A stretch of DNA of 64,000 bases from UBA7887 sp964408735 (GCA_964408735.1 CAYPAX010000003.1:13981-77980); one strand, 5' to 3'. Counted from the first letter of the stretch, positions 34,861 to 44,455 are shown. Notes: generated by a model not told the origin, from the sequence alone. Made by a program: numbers and translations.

Positions 34861-35168
34861 CGGGGCCCTTGTGGTTCATGGTCTGACGGTAGAGACACAG
34901 CCGACGAAGGCCGCGGGGAAGCCAAAATTTTCCACCGATAGTCCGCTGTTGAACGTATAGCGTGAGTCGTAGATGTGATCTTGGAACAGCTGGAAGTAGC
35001 CAAGGGCAGACATTCGAGCATGCCGGCCGAGTTCATTTTGTGGAGCGGATTCGAGTGCGGTCCAGATAGCGCTCCGTCGGCATCATTTGGCCCTGGTTGA
35101 GCGATATAACGGCAGGGCGTATCCTGAGATCAGAGGCCAGCGGTTTGGGGACGTTGCGGGAGCACGCC
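34861..35168. other. Non-coding or decayed stretch before the truncated cyclase
   Basis: No convincing gene. A minus-strand 45-codon frame (34876-35013) has aromatic-rich coding-like composition (GYFQLFQDHIYDSRYTF) and may be the tail of another decayed gene, but it has no recognisable family. The stretch also holds the promoter and ribosome-binding region of the cyclase at 35169. Confidence 0.45.
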
Positions 35169-36269
35169 ATGGCCGAGAACTCTGTAACGCGGAGAGTCGC
35201 AGCCATCCTGGCGGCGGATGCTGTTGGCTACACACGGTTGATGGCCGACGACGAGCCCGCGACCATGAACGCGCTGGACGCCGCCCGCGCCATCTTTGTC
35301 CAGCATATCGAAGCCAACCAGGGCCGCGTGGTGGACACGGCCGGTGACAGCGTCTTGGCCGTTTTCGAGACCACGGAAGGTGCCGTTCTCGCGTCAGTGG
35401 CTATTCAAGAGCGCCTTGCCGAAAAAAACGCCCCGGTGCCCGAGGCGCGGCGCATGCGCTTTCGCATCGGCCTGCATCTTGGCGACATTCGCGAAAAGGT
35501 CGACGGCAGCGTGTATGGCGACGGCGTCAATGTCGCGGCGCGTCTGGAGGGCCTTGCCGAGCCCGGTGCGATCATCGTATCCGACGTGGTGCAAGGCGCG
35601 CTCAGGGGCCATCTTGACATTGGCTTCGCCGACGCCGGCAGCCATGAGGTCAAAAACGTCGCCGAGCCGGTGCGCGCCTACCGCGTGCTAGCCGAAGGCG
35701 AGACGGCGCCCAGGAAGAGAAGTGTGCTTACAAAGCGCGCTTTGGCCATTGGTGCGGCCGCTGCTTTGTTGGCGATCGTAGTTGCAGCTGGCGTGACTAT
35801 ATGGCCAAGCAGCGAACCGGATGAGGAGGTCGTTGTCGAGGCGGCCGGCGATCAAACTGACGACCCGATCCTCGCGATGCCGACCGGACCGTCGATAGCG
35901 GTGCTCCCGTTCACCAATCTCACCGGTGATCCCGGCCAGAGCTATTTCGTCGATGGGATGACTGAGGAAATCATCACCGGACTTGCAAAGTTCTCCAACC
36001 TGCGCGTCATGGCGCGCAACACCAGCTTCCAGTTTAAGGGTCAGACGATCGACGTGGCCGAGATCGGCCGCCGGCTCGGTGTCGATTATGTCGTCGAGGG
36101 GAGTGTTCAGCGCGACGCCTCGACCATCAGGGTTGCGGCCGCGCAATCCTCGATCATCTCGCTCCCGCCACCCTTCGCAGGATGCACGACGATCTCTCGC
36201 TATGGAATCAGCTCGGCAACCCGTGCACGCGGCAGGCAGCGCGCCGGGCATCATCTGGATCCTGGATGA
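35169..36269 (+). pseudogene. Truncated class III cyclase with TM helix and TolB-like domain
   Basis: 366 codons. The cyclase domain (about 5-170; AADAVGYTRLM, TAGDSVLAVF, GDGVNVAARLEGL), one TM helix (about 193-213), and the start of a TolB-like domain (GPSIAVLPFTNLTGDPGQSYF...VDYVVEGSVQR) are intact. After about base 36145 the family sequence breaks off and the remaining about 40 codons are unrelated, ending in a hairpin. The TPR region present in the paralogue at 30027 is missing. The cyclase half has all metal residues and could still be made, but the gene is broken relative to its family. Confidence 0.75.
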
Positions 36270-36276
36270 TGCCCGG
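36244..36276. repeat. Strong hairpin at the end of the truncated cyclase
   Basis: A perfect 12-bp stem ccgggcatcatc/gatgatgcccgg with a 9-base loop overlaps the stop of the truncated cyclase gene. The sequence downstream lacks a T-run. It may be the end of the inserted DNA that truncated the gene or a dispersed palindrome; it may incidentally terminate transcription. Confidence 0.6.
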
Positions 36277-36357
36277 TCTTCGCGCTCGTTGGGGCTCGCT
36301 GCGTGGCTAGGTCGATCGCGGCTTCACGACGGCCATGTCCCCATGGTCAAGCCAGCC

Positions 36358-37560
36358 TCAGAACTTTGTGTTGAAATCGAGCCGGAAGCGCTTGCCGTCC
36401 TGGGTGCTGGTGATGGCATCGACGATGTAGAGCCGGGCGACGAGGTTGGTCTTGCCGGAGATGGCGAAGGCAATACGGAACTCGTGGCCTTGCAGATTGC
36501 TGGAATCGGTCTGGTTCGCCGAGCCCCAGCGTACCCAGTCGTCCTGGGCGTAGGAGGCATTGACCGCCAGGGTCTCGATGCGGGCGAAGTAATAGCCGAG
36601 GAGCCAATCGCCCCATTCCTTGAGCTTGCCGACCTTGGCCGACAGCATGAAGCCGTCGCGCTCGTTGCGGTTGGCCACGGTGAAGGCGTTGGAATCGGTG
36701 GCCGAATAGCTTTCGAAATTGTGCATATAGTCGGCGCCGAGGGTGATCGGCATATCCATGGCCGAGAACTTGGCCTGCAGGCTGACCACACCGATGCCGT
36801 AGTCCCTGCCGCCGTTGCCGTTGCGAATATTGACCGCGCCGGCACGCCCGTTCATGTCGAAATAGCCGGCCGAGGCGTTCAGCGTCACGCCTTCGCTGAC
36901 CTCGCCGGAATATTTCAGCTGGCCGGCGATCATGTGGCCGAGGGTGTGCGACATCATGCCGTCGGGCAGCGCGAAGACGCCGGCCGTGGCCGACAGCTTG
37001 CCGACGCCGATATCGAAGCCGCCGCCGACCGCGCCGCCGAGCAGGGTGACGTCGTCGTCCCAGAAATGCTCGTTCTGTTTCCAGAAGGGAAAGCCGTTGC
37101 GCCCGCCCCAGGCCCAAACCGGATCGAGGCTGACCTTGGCGAAGTACTTGTCGAGAACGCCGCTGCGCTCGCCGTGGTCGTCGCCCGAGAAGTCGCGGAT
37201 CGTGGCATGCGGCGATTGCTGCGAGCGCAGGTTGCCGCTGCGTGCGCGCACGCCGAACTGAAGCTCGTCGATAGGCTGGTACTTGAGGCCGAAGCGAGCC
37301 CGGATACGCGCCCGGGTGCGGTCGGTGCGCATGGCGCCGCTGGCGCGCTGGGAATCCCAATCGGCCTCCAGGCGGGCGCGGAAGTCGCCATAGACCTTGA
37401 GCGGCCCGCCCTCGACCAGGGCAACGTCGGCGCTGGCCGGGCCGACGGTGGCCAGCGAGACGAATCCCGCTAGCAGTCCTGCGGCCAGCAGCCCGCCGCT
37501 CCTATGGGTGCTTGGCTTGTGTTCGACGGTTAGCGTGCCGTCACGTTTCGACAGGATCAT
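36358..37560 (-). CDS. Outer-membrane porin (Porin_5-like beta-barrel)
   Basis: 400 residues from the ATG at 37560, which has an AGGTG site; an upstream ATG at 37617 gives a less signal-like N-terminus. A signal peptide ends near ASA at about residue 44. The mature protein shows alternating beta-strand pattern, many aromatic girdle residues and the C-terminal RLDFNTKF ending in Phe, as outer-membrane barrels require. ARIRARFGLKYQ and similar strands fit the putative porin family. It is downstream of protoporphyrinogen oxidase on the same strand with about 100 bases between, so it may be the last gene of the large operon or separately expressed. Confidence 0.8.
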   Translation of the reverse strand: MILSKRDGTLTVEHKPSTHRSGGLLAAGLLAGFVSLATVGPASADVALVEGGPLKVYGDFRARLEADWDSQRASGAMRTDRTRARIRARFGLKYQPIDELQFGVRARSGNLRSQQSPHATIRDFSGDDHGERSGVLDKYFAKVSLDPVWAWGGRNGFPFWKQNEHFWDDDVTLLGGAVGGGFDIGVGKLSATAGVFALPDGMMSHTLGHMIAGQLKYSGEVSEGVTLNASAGYFDMNGRAGAVNIRNGNGGRDYGIGVVSLQAKFSAMDMPITLGADYMHNFESYSATDSNAFTVANRNERDGFMLSAKVGKLKEWGDWLLGYYFARIETLAVNASYAQDDWVRWGSANQTDSSNLQGHEFRIAFAISGKTNLVARLYIVDAITSTQDGKRFRLDFNTKF

Positions 37561-37662
37561 GACACCTGTGCCCCTCTCTCGGAAACAACTGCCACAGCCA
37601 CCCGACTCGCAGGCCATTTCTTGGCACTAAGCACACCCCGGGAAGCAAGGACATAACTTGGA

Positions 37663-39069
37663 TCAGCCTCCCGCGGCTTCTGCGCGCGACTGTTGCAGTT
37701 GGGTTTGACCAAGGCCGCCTCCCATGAGGTGGCCTGCTACCTTCTCAGCCGTCACGGCCGCCTGCTCGAGGCAGGCCACGACCGAGACGCCCTTGAAATA
37801 ATTTCCGCTCAGGAACATGCCCGGCAGCGCCGACTGCGCCGCGCGAATGTGCGCCAGGCGGGCGCTGTGACCCAGATCGAGCTGCGGGATGCCGCGCGGC
37901 CATTGGCGTACGCGCGCAAGCGTGGGCGGGCCGGCAGCGCCGACAAGGTCGCGCAACTCGCTCTCGACCAGATCGATCAGGTCGCGTTGCGGCAAGACCG
38001 CGGCGCCCGGCGCCCGGCGGCCGCCGACATAGGCGGCAAGCGCCACCTGCCCGTCCGGGGCACGCTGGGCAAACATGGTGGAGCAGAACAGCACGCCGGA
38101 TACCAGACGGCCCTCGCCGCTCGGCGTCAGATAGCCGAGGCCGTCGAGCGGGTGCGCGATGCGGCTGCGCCGATAGCCGAGAAAGACCACGGCCAGCGGC
38201 GGCGCGGCGATGCCCGCCAGAGCCTCGCACGCCTGCGGCTGCAAAGGCTCGACCAGGCCGGCAGCGACATGGGGCTGCGTGGCGACGACCACGGCTGCCG
38301 CATCTATCGTGCCATGGCCCGCCGTCTCGATGCGCCAGCGCGCGCCCGCCTGCCGCAGACGGCGAACGGCGACCCCGGTATGCACGGCCGGCCCCAGGCG
38401 TGCCGCCAGCGCTGCCGGCAAGGCGCCGACACCGTCGCGCCATGAGAAAAGCCGCCGCCCGGGCATCGTGCGCGCCGCCATGCGCGCCTTTGCCGCGGCG
38501 ACCAGGATCGAGCCATGCCTGGCTTCCATATCCGCCAGGCGCGGAAACGCCGCCTGCAGAGAGAGAGCCCCGGCATCGCCGGCAAACAAGCCGCCGACCA
38601 GCGGATCGACCAGACGCTCGGCGAATTCGCGGCCGAAACGGCGGCCGAAGAACGCGGCAACGCTTTCCTCGTCCTCGCCGCGCTTGGCCGCGATCAAAGG
38701 CTCCGCCAGCATGCGCGCCTTGCCGGCAAGGGAAAGATAGTTCGAGGCGAAGAGCCCGAGCGGGTGAACGCTGATGCCACGCAGGCTGCCGTCACGAACC
38801 AGGTAGCGGTGGCGGACGCCGTCGCCGAGATCGCAGCGCGTCGCCTCCAGGCCAAGCCTTCGCGAAAATGACAGCGCCACCGGCGAGCCGGCATTGAGCG
38901 AGCTCGGGCCGTGCTCCATGAGGAAGCCGTCGACGCGCTCGGATATGGCATTGCCGCCGGCGCGGACCTGGCGCTCGAGCACCGCGACACGCAGGCCCTT
39001 CTCGCTCAGCGCCTGCGCCGTCGCCAGGCCCGAGATGCCGCCACCGACAATGGCAACGTCGATGCTCAT
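37663..39069 (-). CDS. hemG: Protoporphyrinogen oxidase (HemY/HemG-type, FAD)
   Basis: 468 residues. The FAD-binding N-terminus reads DVAIVGGGISGLATAQALSE followed by VLERQVRAGGNA, and EHGPSSLNAG and GLFAGDAGALSL match oxygen-dependent protoporphyrinogen IX oxidase. The C-terminal FAD contact is FLSGNYFKGVSVVACLE. It makes protoporphyrin IX for haem. The start ATG overlaps the stop of the radical SAM gene (ATGA). Its place at the end of a multi-haem respiratory operon suggests matched haem supply. A related amine-oxidase-family desaturase is the main alternative. Confidence 0.85.
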   Translation of the reverse strand: MSIDVAIVGGGISGLATAQALSEKGLRVAVLERQVRAGGNAISERVDGFLMEHGPSSLNAGSPVALSFSRRLGLEATRCDLGDGVRHRYLVRDGSLRGISVHPLGLFASNYLSLAGKARMLAEPLIAAKRGEDEESVAAFFGRRFGREFAERLVDPLVGGLFAGDAGALSLQAAFPRLADMEARHGSILVAAAKARMAARTMPGRRLFSWRDGVGALPAALAARLGPAVHTGVAVRRLRQAGARWRIETAGHGTIDAAAVVVATQPHVAAGLVEPLQPQACEALAGIAAPPLAVVFLGYRRSRIAHPLDGLGYLTPSGEGRLVSGVLFCSTMFAQRAPDGQVALAAYVGGRRAPGAAVLPQRDLIDLVESELRDLVGAAGPPTLARVRQWPRGIPQLDLGHSARLAHIRAAQSALPGMFLSGNYFKGVSVVACLEQAAVTAEKVAGHLMGGGLGQTQLQQSRAEAAGG

Positions 39070-40331
39070 GGTGCCCCCGGCCGCCGCCACGGCGGCGCAT
39101 CGCCGAACCGGCGCTTGGCCAGCTCACTGAGATGTTCGGCGGTCACTTCGCCCTCGCCGAGCGAGCGCGCATGGGCCTCGGCCCGCTGGCGCACGAAACG
39201 ACGCACGAAGGACGGCACATGGCCGAGCCGCTCCTGCGCCTCCTCGGACCAGCGCAGGCTGTCGCCGCGATCCGGCATGGGCTCGATGACCGCTTCGCCA
39301 CCGGGCTGATGGTCGCAGAGAAAATCCTCGCCCATCAGCGCACCGTCGCGGGCCAAGGGCCGCGCCCGGCAGCCACCACAGAGCTTCGCATATTCGCAGG
39401 CGCCGCAGCGGCCTTCGAGCTCGGGCTTGCGCAGTGCCTCGAACATCGGCGCCGCGGCCCATAGTGATGCGAAAGGCTGCGCCCGCAGCGAGCCGACGCT
39501 CTCCTCCATGTAGGGGCAGGCCGTCAGATCGCCTTCGGGCGTGACCCGGCAATAGCGGCTGCCGGCAAGACAGCCGCCAGCCTCGTAGCCGTCGATCAGG
39601 GTGATCGGCAGCGGCGGCGTCATGGCCATGGCCAGGCGCTTGAAGTGCGGCGCGCAGCGGGCGCGCACCAGCATCTCTGTCTCGTCGCGCGCGGCCTCCG
39701 CGACGCGCCGCAAGACGTCCTCGTAGGTGGCGCTGCCGATATTACTCATGCCGGCGCCGCGGCCGGTGCAGACGAGGAAGAAGACGTTGAGCACCGCGGC
39801 GCCGGCCGAGCGCGCAAAGGCCACCATGTCCTCGAACTCTGCGGCGTTGTCGTCGGTGACCGAGAAATGCAGCTGGAACATGAAGCCGGCGCGGCGGCAG
39901 GCGTCGATGCCGGCCAGCGTTTTCTCCCAGGCGCCCGGCGCGCCGCGAAAGGCATCGTGTTTCGCCGGGTCGAGCGAGTCGAGGCTGATGCCGACGGCGC
40001 TGACCCCGGCCTCCTGCAGCGCCGCCACGCGCGCATCGTCGAGCAGGCAGCCGTTGGTGCCGACCACCACCATCAGCCCGAGGCCGCTGGCGTGGCGGGC
40101 GAGATCGTGAATGTCGGGGCGCAGCAGCGGCTCGCCGCCGGTGAGCACGATCATGGTCTCGTCGCTAAGGGCGGCGATGTCGTCGAGCAGCGCCGTGACT
40201 TCCGATGTGGCAAGCTCCTGCGGTCCGCCGTCAAGGCGCGTGCCGGCATCGAGATAGCAGTGTTCGCAGCGCAGGTTGCAGCGCCGCGTCAGATTGAAGG
40301 CGACCAGGAATGGCGGCGCCGTGTCAGCCAT
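39066..40331 (-). CDS. Radical SAM/SPASM protein with C-terminal PCP_red domain
   Basis: 421 residues. The radical SAM cluster motif is CNLRCEHC (Cys18, 22, 25). A SPASM-like region carries further Cys residues (GGCLAGSRYC, LTACPYM, CGACEYAKLCGGC) for auxiliary Fe-S clusters. This resembles NirJ/AhbC/AhbD haem-modifying enzymes. The last about 55 residues (LRWSEEAQERLGHVPSFVRR...) form a PCP_red domain like that at the end of light-independent protochlorophyllide reductase. The gene overlaps the UspA-like gene by eight bases and the oxidase gene by four. A role in tetrapyrrole tailoring is likely from family and context. Confidence 0.85.
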   Translation of the reverse strand: MADTAPPFLVAFNLTRRCNLRCEHCYLDAGTRLDGGPQELATSEVTALLDDIAALSDETMIVLTGGEPLLRPDIHDLARHASGLGLMVVVGTNGCLLDDARVAALQEAGVSAVGISLDSLDPAKHDAFRGAPGAWEKTLAGIDACRRAGFMFQLHFSVTDDNAAEFEDMVAFARSAGAAVLNVFFLVCTGRGAGMSNIGSATYEDVLRRVAEAARDETEMLVRARCAPHFKRLAMAMTPPLPITLIDGYEAGGCLAGSRYCRVTPEGDLTACPYMEESVGSLRAQPFASLWAAAPMFEALRKPELEGRCGACEYAKLCGGCRARPLARDGALMGEDFLCDHQPGGEAVIEPMPDRGDSLRWSEEAQERLGHVPSFVRRFVRQRAEAHARSLGEGEVTAEHLSELAKRRFGDAPPWRRPGAP

Positions 40332-41973
40332 CGCCGTCCATTCCCAATCGGTGCCCGCCCTCGCCCATGGCGCTCTCCATGACGCGGCGGGATTCGGCGA
40401 GGCCCTCTTCAACGGCCTCGAGCGTGACCTCGGCGAGGCCGCCGTCGCGGGCATTCACCTCGATGCGCCGCTTGGCGGAGCCGCGCACCATCTCGGGCAC
40501 GCGAGCGAGGCGCGCCAGCGCCGCCGCTGTCCAGGTCATCGAAAGCACCCCGTCGTCTTCGAGGAATGGCTGCACGTGCGCCGCCTCGACGGTCTTCGCA
40601 TCGTCGCGCCGCGCCCGCTTCTCCGCCCGCAGGCGCACGGTGGCGGCGAGCGAGGTGTCGGCCACGCCGCCGAGCAGCCGCGTCGCCTCGGCGGACCAGT
40701 CCAGGGTCTCCTCGGCAGCCATGCCGCCGCCGCGCTCGGGGCAGAAGCGCTGCGTCGCCTCTTCCATCAGACCCGATGTGACCACCGTGTGGCCGCTCTC
40801 CTGGGCGAAGCGAACGATCGCCATGCGCACCATCTGCCGCGGCCCCTCCGGCACCCGCTCGAGGCTGCGCTCGGCCTCTTCGGTCCAGGTGATGGTCTCG
40901 CGCGCCACCGCATCCGCCGGCGGCGTATAGGTGGACTGGCCGAGCCAGACGTGACACGGCGCCGTGCGCAGCAGGTTCTCGGCATTGCCGCCGATATCGA
41001 GATCACCATCGGCGTGGATGCCGGTCTTGCCGATCAGCAGCAGGCTGGCGCCGACCGCTTCGAGATATTTGCTGACCGCCTGATAGGGCTTGCCGTCGAG
41101 CAGCTTGCAGGTCAGCTCGGCGTCCTCGTCCTTGGCAATGCCGGCGGCGATGTCGAGATGGGATTGGTAGATCTTGGCGATGCCGTCGTCGATAATCTCC
41201 TCGTGCAGCGCCTCCTGCTCCTTGAAGCGGAAGGTCTTGCCGGCTTCCTCGGAGAGCACGCCGGAGATCTTGTTGAAGGCGACATAGTGGAAATAGGGGT
41301 CGTAGGCGGCCACCGCATGTACCGGGGCGTCAAGTTCGCGGCCCATGCGCAGGGCCGTCTTCAAAGCGGCGAAGGCGCGCGGAGAGCCGTCGAGGGCGAC
41401 CACCAGCGGCCCGTCGCCGATGGCGCGATCGGCCTCGCGGATGACCAGCGCGTCGATCTCGCAACGCCGGATGACGCGCTCGCAGACCGTGCCGATGACC
41501 GCGCCCGGCACCGCGCCGAGCCCCAGGGCGCCGAGCGCCAGCATGTCGAAATCGCCGCTGTTCGCCGCTTCCACGATGCGGCGGTAGTTCTTGCCTTCGG
41601 GGCTGAGGCGGCGATAGGCCACATCGGCCACAGCACAGGTCTCGGCGGCACTGTCGTGGTAGCTGTCGCTGATCACGTCGAGGCCGCGCGTGATCAGGGA
41701 GTCGTGGACCACACGCTGGCGCTCCATCTCCTCTTCCTGGCGATAGCGCTCGGGCAGGCCGCCTTCCATCTGGCGGAAGCGACGGTCGTGCAGCTTGGCG
41801 GCATAGGCATGGATCCCGGTAACCTCGCCGCCGGCAAAACCGACGATGCGCAAGGCCTCGGCCAGCGCCCGGTCGGCCCGCTCCGAGGCATCGAGCGCCA
41901 CCAATATGCGCCCGCCGAGGGCGGGCTCGGTGGTCACGGGGATCGCGGTCTCGGTCTGTGCAGCTTGTGACAT
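40324..41973 (-). CDS. Tandem universal stress protein fused to three PCP_red domains
   Basis: 549 residues from the ATG with AGGAGG seven bases upstream. Two Usp domains (about 22-178 and 188-348) start with RILVALDASERADRAL and PLVVALDGSPRAFAAL; the second has a partial ATP-loop-like GKTGIHADGDLDIGGNAENLL. Three consecutive PCP_red-like modules follow at about 361-410, 423-473 and 479-530, each opening with a (I/L/M)xW(T/S)xxA motif. The fusion is unusual. Co-transcription with the radical SAM gene that carries a fourth such domain suggests a shared tetrapyrrole or Fe-S partner. Confidence 0.82.
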   Translation of the reverse strand: MSQAAQTETAIPVTTEPALGGRILVALDASERADRALAEALRIVGFAGGEVTGIHAYAAKLHDRRFRQMEGGLPERYRQEEEMERQRVVHDSLITRGLDVISDSYHDSAAETCAVADVAYRRLSPEGKNYRRIVEAANSGDFDMLALGALGLGAVPGAVIGTVCERVIRRCEIDALVIREADRAIGDGPLVVALDGSPRAFAALKTALRMGRELDAPVHAVAAYDPYFHYVAFNKISGVLSEEAGKTFRFKEQEALHEEIIDDGIAKIYQSHLDIAAGIAKDEDAELTCKLLDGKPYQAVSKYLEAVGASLLLIGKTGIHADGDLDIGGNAENLLRTAPCHVWLGQSTYTPPADAVARETITWTEEAERSLERVPEGPRQMVRMAIVRFAQESGHTVVTSGLMEEATQRFCPERGGGMAAEETLDWSAEATRLLGGVADTSLAATVRLRAEKRARRDDAKTVEAAHVQPFLEDDGVLSMTWTAAALARLARVPEMVRGSAKRRIEVNARDGGLAEVTLEAVEEGLAESRRVMESAMGEGGHRLGMDGDG

Positions 41974-41975
41974 GG

Positions 41976-42170
41976 TCATGCCTCCTGTCGGCCTCTTATG
42001 GCGCCAATGACATAAACGGCGGCGCCCGCCGCTATCAGCAAGAGGAAGAAGTTCGCCGGCTCGGTACCGCTGCGCCACAAGAGCAGGCTGTCGAGGATGC
42101 CGAGAAAGATCAGCACCACGCCGACCAGCCGTGTCTTGACGCCGCGGCGCGGCACGAAAACCTCAGACAT
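41976..42170 (-). CDS. Small two-helix membrane protein
   Basis: 64 residues with two hydrophobic segments (about 14-30 and 38-57). It starts at an ATG inside the last codons of the cytochrome gene (overlap eight bases) and ends two bases before the Usp gene start. No family is recognised. Its strict position after the cytochrome/EBDH gene suggests a small accessory subunit or assembly factor of module 1. Confidence 0.65.
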   Translation of the reverse strand: MSEVFVPRRGVKTRLVGVVLIFLGILDSLLLWRSGTEPANFFLLLIAAGAAVYVIGAIRGRQEA

Positions 42171-43695
42171 CGTCCTGGCGCCTCCGTCTGGTGGCGCTGC
42201 GCTGCCACCAGGCCTCGCCGGCGGCGAACAGGGCGACAATGAGCAGGGCGACGATGATCGGCCTGGCGCTTCCCGGCGGCTCGAGCAGCAGCCAGTACCA
42301 GGTGGTGAGCGTGTGGCGCGAGCCGCGCTCGGCATTGCTGCCGTCCCAGGCGGCGAAGGCGATGGGGATGAAACGGCCTTCCTCGAAGCCGATGTCGACC
42401 GTACCATCGGCGGGCGTCAGCGGCCGCGTCATGACCACGCGCCAGGTGCCGTCGGCATAAGCGCCCGTGGCCTGCAGGCCGGCCGCGGCGGCATCGCGCG
42501 AAATGATATCGCCAAAGCCGCGGGCGTTCATCAGCGCAGCACTTTCCGGTGCTTCGGTGGTGCCGCTGGCCCAGCGCCAGATATTGACTGGGTTGCTGGC
42601 GTCGCCCATGCCGAAATAGGGCTTCTCGACGCCGCTCGGTATGGCCAGCGGGAACTGCACGGCGACGCTGTCCTCGCCCATGTCGGGATCGGCGATGGCC
42701 TCGGCATCGATGTCGCCGGGGATGGACTTGGTGCGGTCGTCCCATTCGAGCAGGATCGCCAGGGTCTCGTCGTCATAGGCGACGCGGGCGCTGATGGTGT
42801 CGTTGGACGGCGTGAACAGGCGCTCCTCGGCGATGATCTGGGGCACCAGCAGGAATGTCGTCGGCGGGATCTGTGCCCAGCGCGCATCGTCGACCGCGGC
42901 CGGCACGCCACCATCGACGCGGACCGCCTTGATGACCGTGTTCTCGGCCCGCGGCACGCGCTCGGTCTCGACCAGGGAGGCGACGTAATTCGCCACATGC
43001 CAGCGATCCTCGATGCTCAGGCGCTTCTTGTTCACGGGATCGTCGAAGGACGGCATCTGGGTGCCCGGAATGCCGACGGTCATGCGCGTGAAGATGTCGC
43101 GCGGGTCGTTGCTGACGCGGAAGGTCCAGGGCTTGGTCATATTGCGCGGCCAGGTGCGCTCGCCGCCGTCGTCCTTGAGCTTCTTGACCGCGTCGCCGCG
43201 GCCGTCCTCGCCGTGGCACTCGGAGCAACGCTCGGACTCGTGGAACAGCTCGCGCCCGCGGGCGATGCTTTCGGCCGAGGTCGCGATCTGGGTGCCGTAG
43301 TCGATCTGGTCGGTCGGCTCCTCCTCCTCGAGGCCGGCGAAGATCTTGATATAGGCCACCAGGTCCCACATCTCGGCGTCGCTCAGCACGTCGCTCCAGC
43401 CCGGCATGGCGGTGCCGGGCATGCCGTCGCTGATCATGCGATAGAGATCGACATCGTTGGGCACGTAGTCGTCGAAGCCGGTGGTCCTGAACTTGTAGGA
43501 GCCCTCGCTGAAGTCGCGCGGCGGCGGGTTGAGGCGCTCGGCCCCCGGCCCGGCGCCGTCGCCGTCCTCGCCGTGACAGCCGACGCAGCGCTCGAAATAG
43601 ACCGCCTCGCCATTGTCCGCGTCGCCCTGCTGGGCCAGCGCCGGCGCTGCCGCAAGCGACAGGACCAAGATCAATATCCTGCCGGCCCTACTCAT
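42163..43695 (-). CDS. Di-haem cytochrome c fused to an EBDH-gamma-like domain, TM-anchored (module 1)
   Basis: 510 residues. A signal peptide (about 1-21) precedes two cytochrome c domains with CVGCH (Cys37) and CSECH (Cys157). A long C-terminal ethylbenzene-dehydrogenase-gamma/NxrC-like beta-sandwich (about 260-480; SVAVQFPLAI, NIWRWASG, GRFIPIAFAAWDG) normally binds haem b in type II DMSO reductase gamma subunits. A final TM helix (about 482-500) anchors it. It is the last gene of module 1 and the counterpart of the gene at 48736. Overlaps the membrane cytochrome gene by eight bases. Likely a periplasmic electron carrier to a redox partner. Confidence 0.85.
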   Translation of the reverse strand: MSRAGRILILVLSLAAAPALAQQGDADNGEAVYFERCVGCHGEDGDGAGPGAERLNPPPRDFSEGSYKFRTTGFDDYVPNDVDLYRMISDGMPGTAMPGWSDVLSDAEMWDLVAYIKIFAGLEEEEPTDQIDYGTQIATSAESIARGRELFHESERCSECHGEDGRGDAVKKLKDDGGERTWPRNMTKPWTFRVSNDPRDIFTRMTVGIPGTQMPSFDDPVNKKRLSIEDRWHVANYVASLVETERVPRAENTVIKAVRVDGGVPAAVDDARWAQIPPTTFLLVPQIIAEERLFTPSNDTISARVAYDDETLAILLEWDDRTKSIPGDIDAEAIADPDMGEDSVAVQFPLAIPSGVEKPYFGMGDASNPVNIWRWASGTTEAPESAALMNARGFGDIISRDAAAAGLQATGAYADGTWRVVMTRPLTPADGTVDIGFEEGRFIPIAFAAWDGSNAERGSRHTLTTWYWLLLEPPGSARPIIVALLIVALFAAGEAWWQRSATRRRRQDDV

Positions 43696-44455
43696 GGTCC
43701 CATGACCGCGGCACATGGCCGGTGTAGTCGTAGAGGAACAGAATGACCTGCCAGATCTCGTCCTCGTCGAGGAAATCCTGCCAAACCGGCATCGACGAGG
43801 CCCATGGCGTCGCCTCCTTGGGCAGGCCCGGCCCGCCGGTGGCGATGCGCCAGAAGAGGAAGGATTCCTGTAGCTGGGCAATGGTGCCGATATCCTGGAA
43901 ATTGATCGGCACGGGGTTGAGCCCGGCGGCATAGGGGCCGTTGCCGTCGAGCTTGTCGCCGTGGCAGAACTGGCAATTGCGGATATAGACCTCGGCGCCT
44001 TCGGCGACAGCCTCGGCAAAGGCGTCCGGGTCCTCGTCTTGCAGCTTGCGATAGGGGTTTTCGAGCGACAGCAGATCGTAGCGCTTGCCATACACCGTCA
44101 CCGCGGCCGGCGGCGCGGGATGGATCGAGCGCAGCTCAAGCGGCGCCTCGAAGCTCGGCAGCATGCGCGTAAACGCGAACAGCCCGGCGGCGAGCGGCAG
44201 CAGCACGAAGACCACGTTGCGTGCCAGCTTGCGGTCGGGATCGTCGACCAGCGATTTGATCGGCGCCACCAGTTCCGCCGCGCTCTCGTCGCTGAAGGTG
44301 AAGACCATGAAGACGCCGGCGAAGACGAAGAACATGTACATGCTCAACAGGCTCGACGGGATCGGCTGGGCGAGCAGAATGTCGAAGACGACGATGAAGC
44401 CGAGATAGACGCCGAGCAGCACCAGGGCCGCTTGCAGGAGCCTGGGGATCTTCAT
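43688..44455 (-). CDS. Membrane-anchored mono-haem cytochrome c (module 1)
   Basis: 255 residues. Three TM helices (about 8-29, 36-55, 77-96) precede a periplasmic cytochrome c domain with CQFCH (Cys161) and a distal Met in the SSMPVW region near 216. Start overlaps the upstream di-haem gene by ATGA. It is the counterpart of the gene at 50397 and probably carries electrons between the CydA-like protein and soluble c-type cytochromes. Confidence 0.85.
   Translation of the reverse strand: MKIPRLLQAALVLLGVYLGFIVVFDILLAQPIPSSLLSMYMFFVFAGVFMVFTFSDESAAELVAPIKSLVDDPDRKLARNVVFVLLPLAAGLFAFTRMLPSFEAPLELRSIHPAPPAAVTVYGKRYDLLSLENPYRKLQDEDPDAFAEAVAEGAEVYIRNCQFCHGDKLDGNGPYAAGLNPVPINFQDIGTIAQLQESFLFWRIATGGPGLPKEATPWASSMPVWQDFLDEDEIWQVILFLYDYTGHVPRSWDHE

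Noticed and set aside
39066..41973. Bacteriochlorophyll biosynthesis because of the PCP_red domains
   Set aside because: No bch, puf or crt genes are present, and the domains are fused to Usp and radical SAM proteins rather than to BchB.
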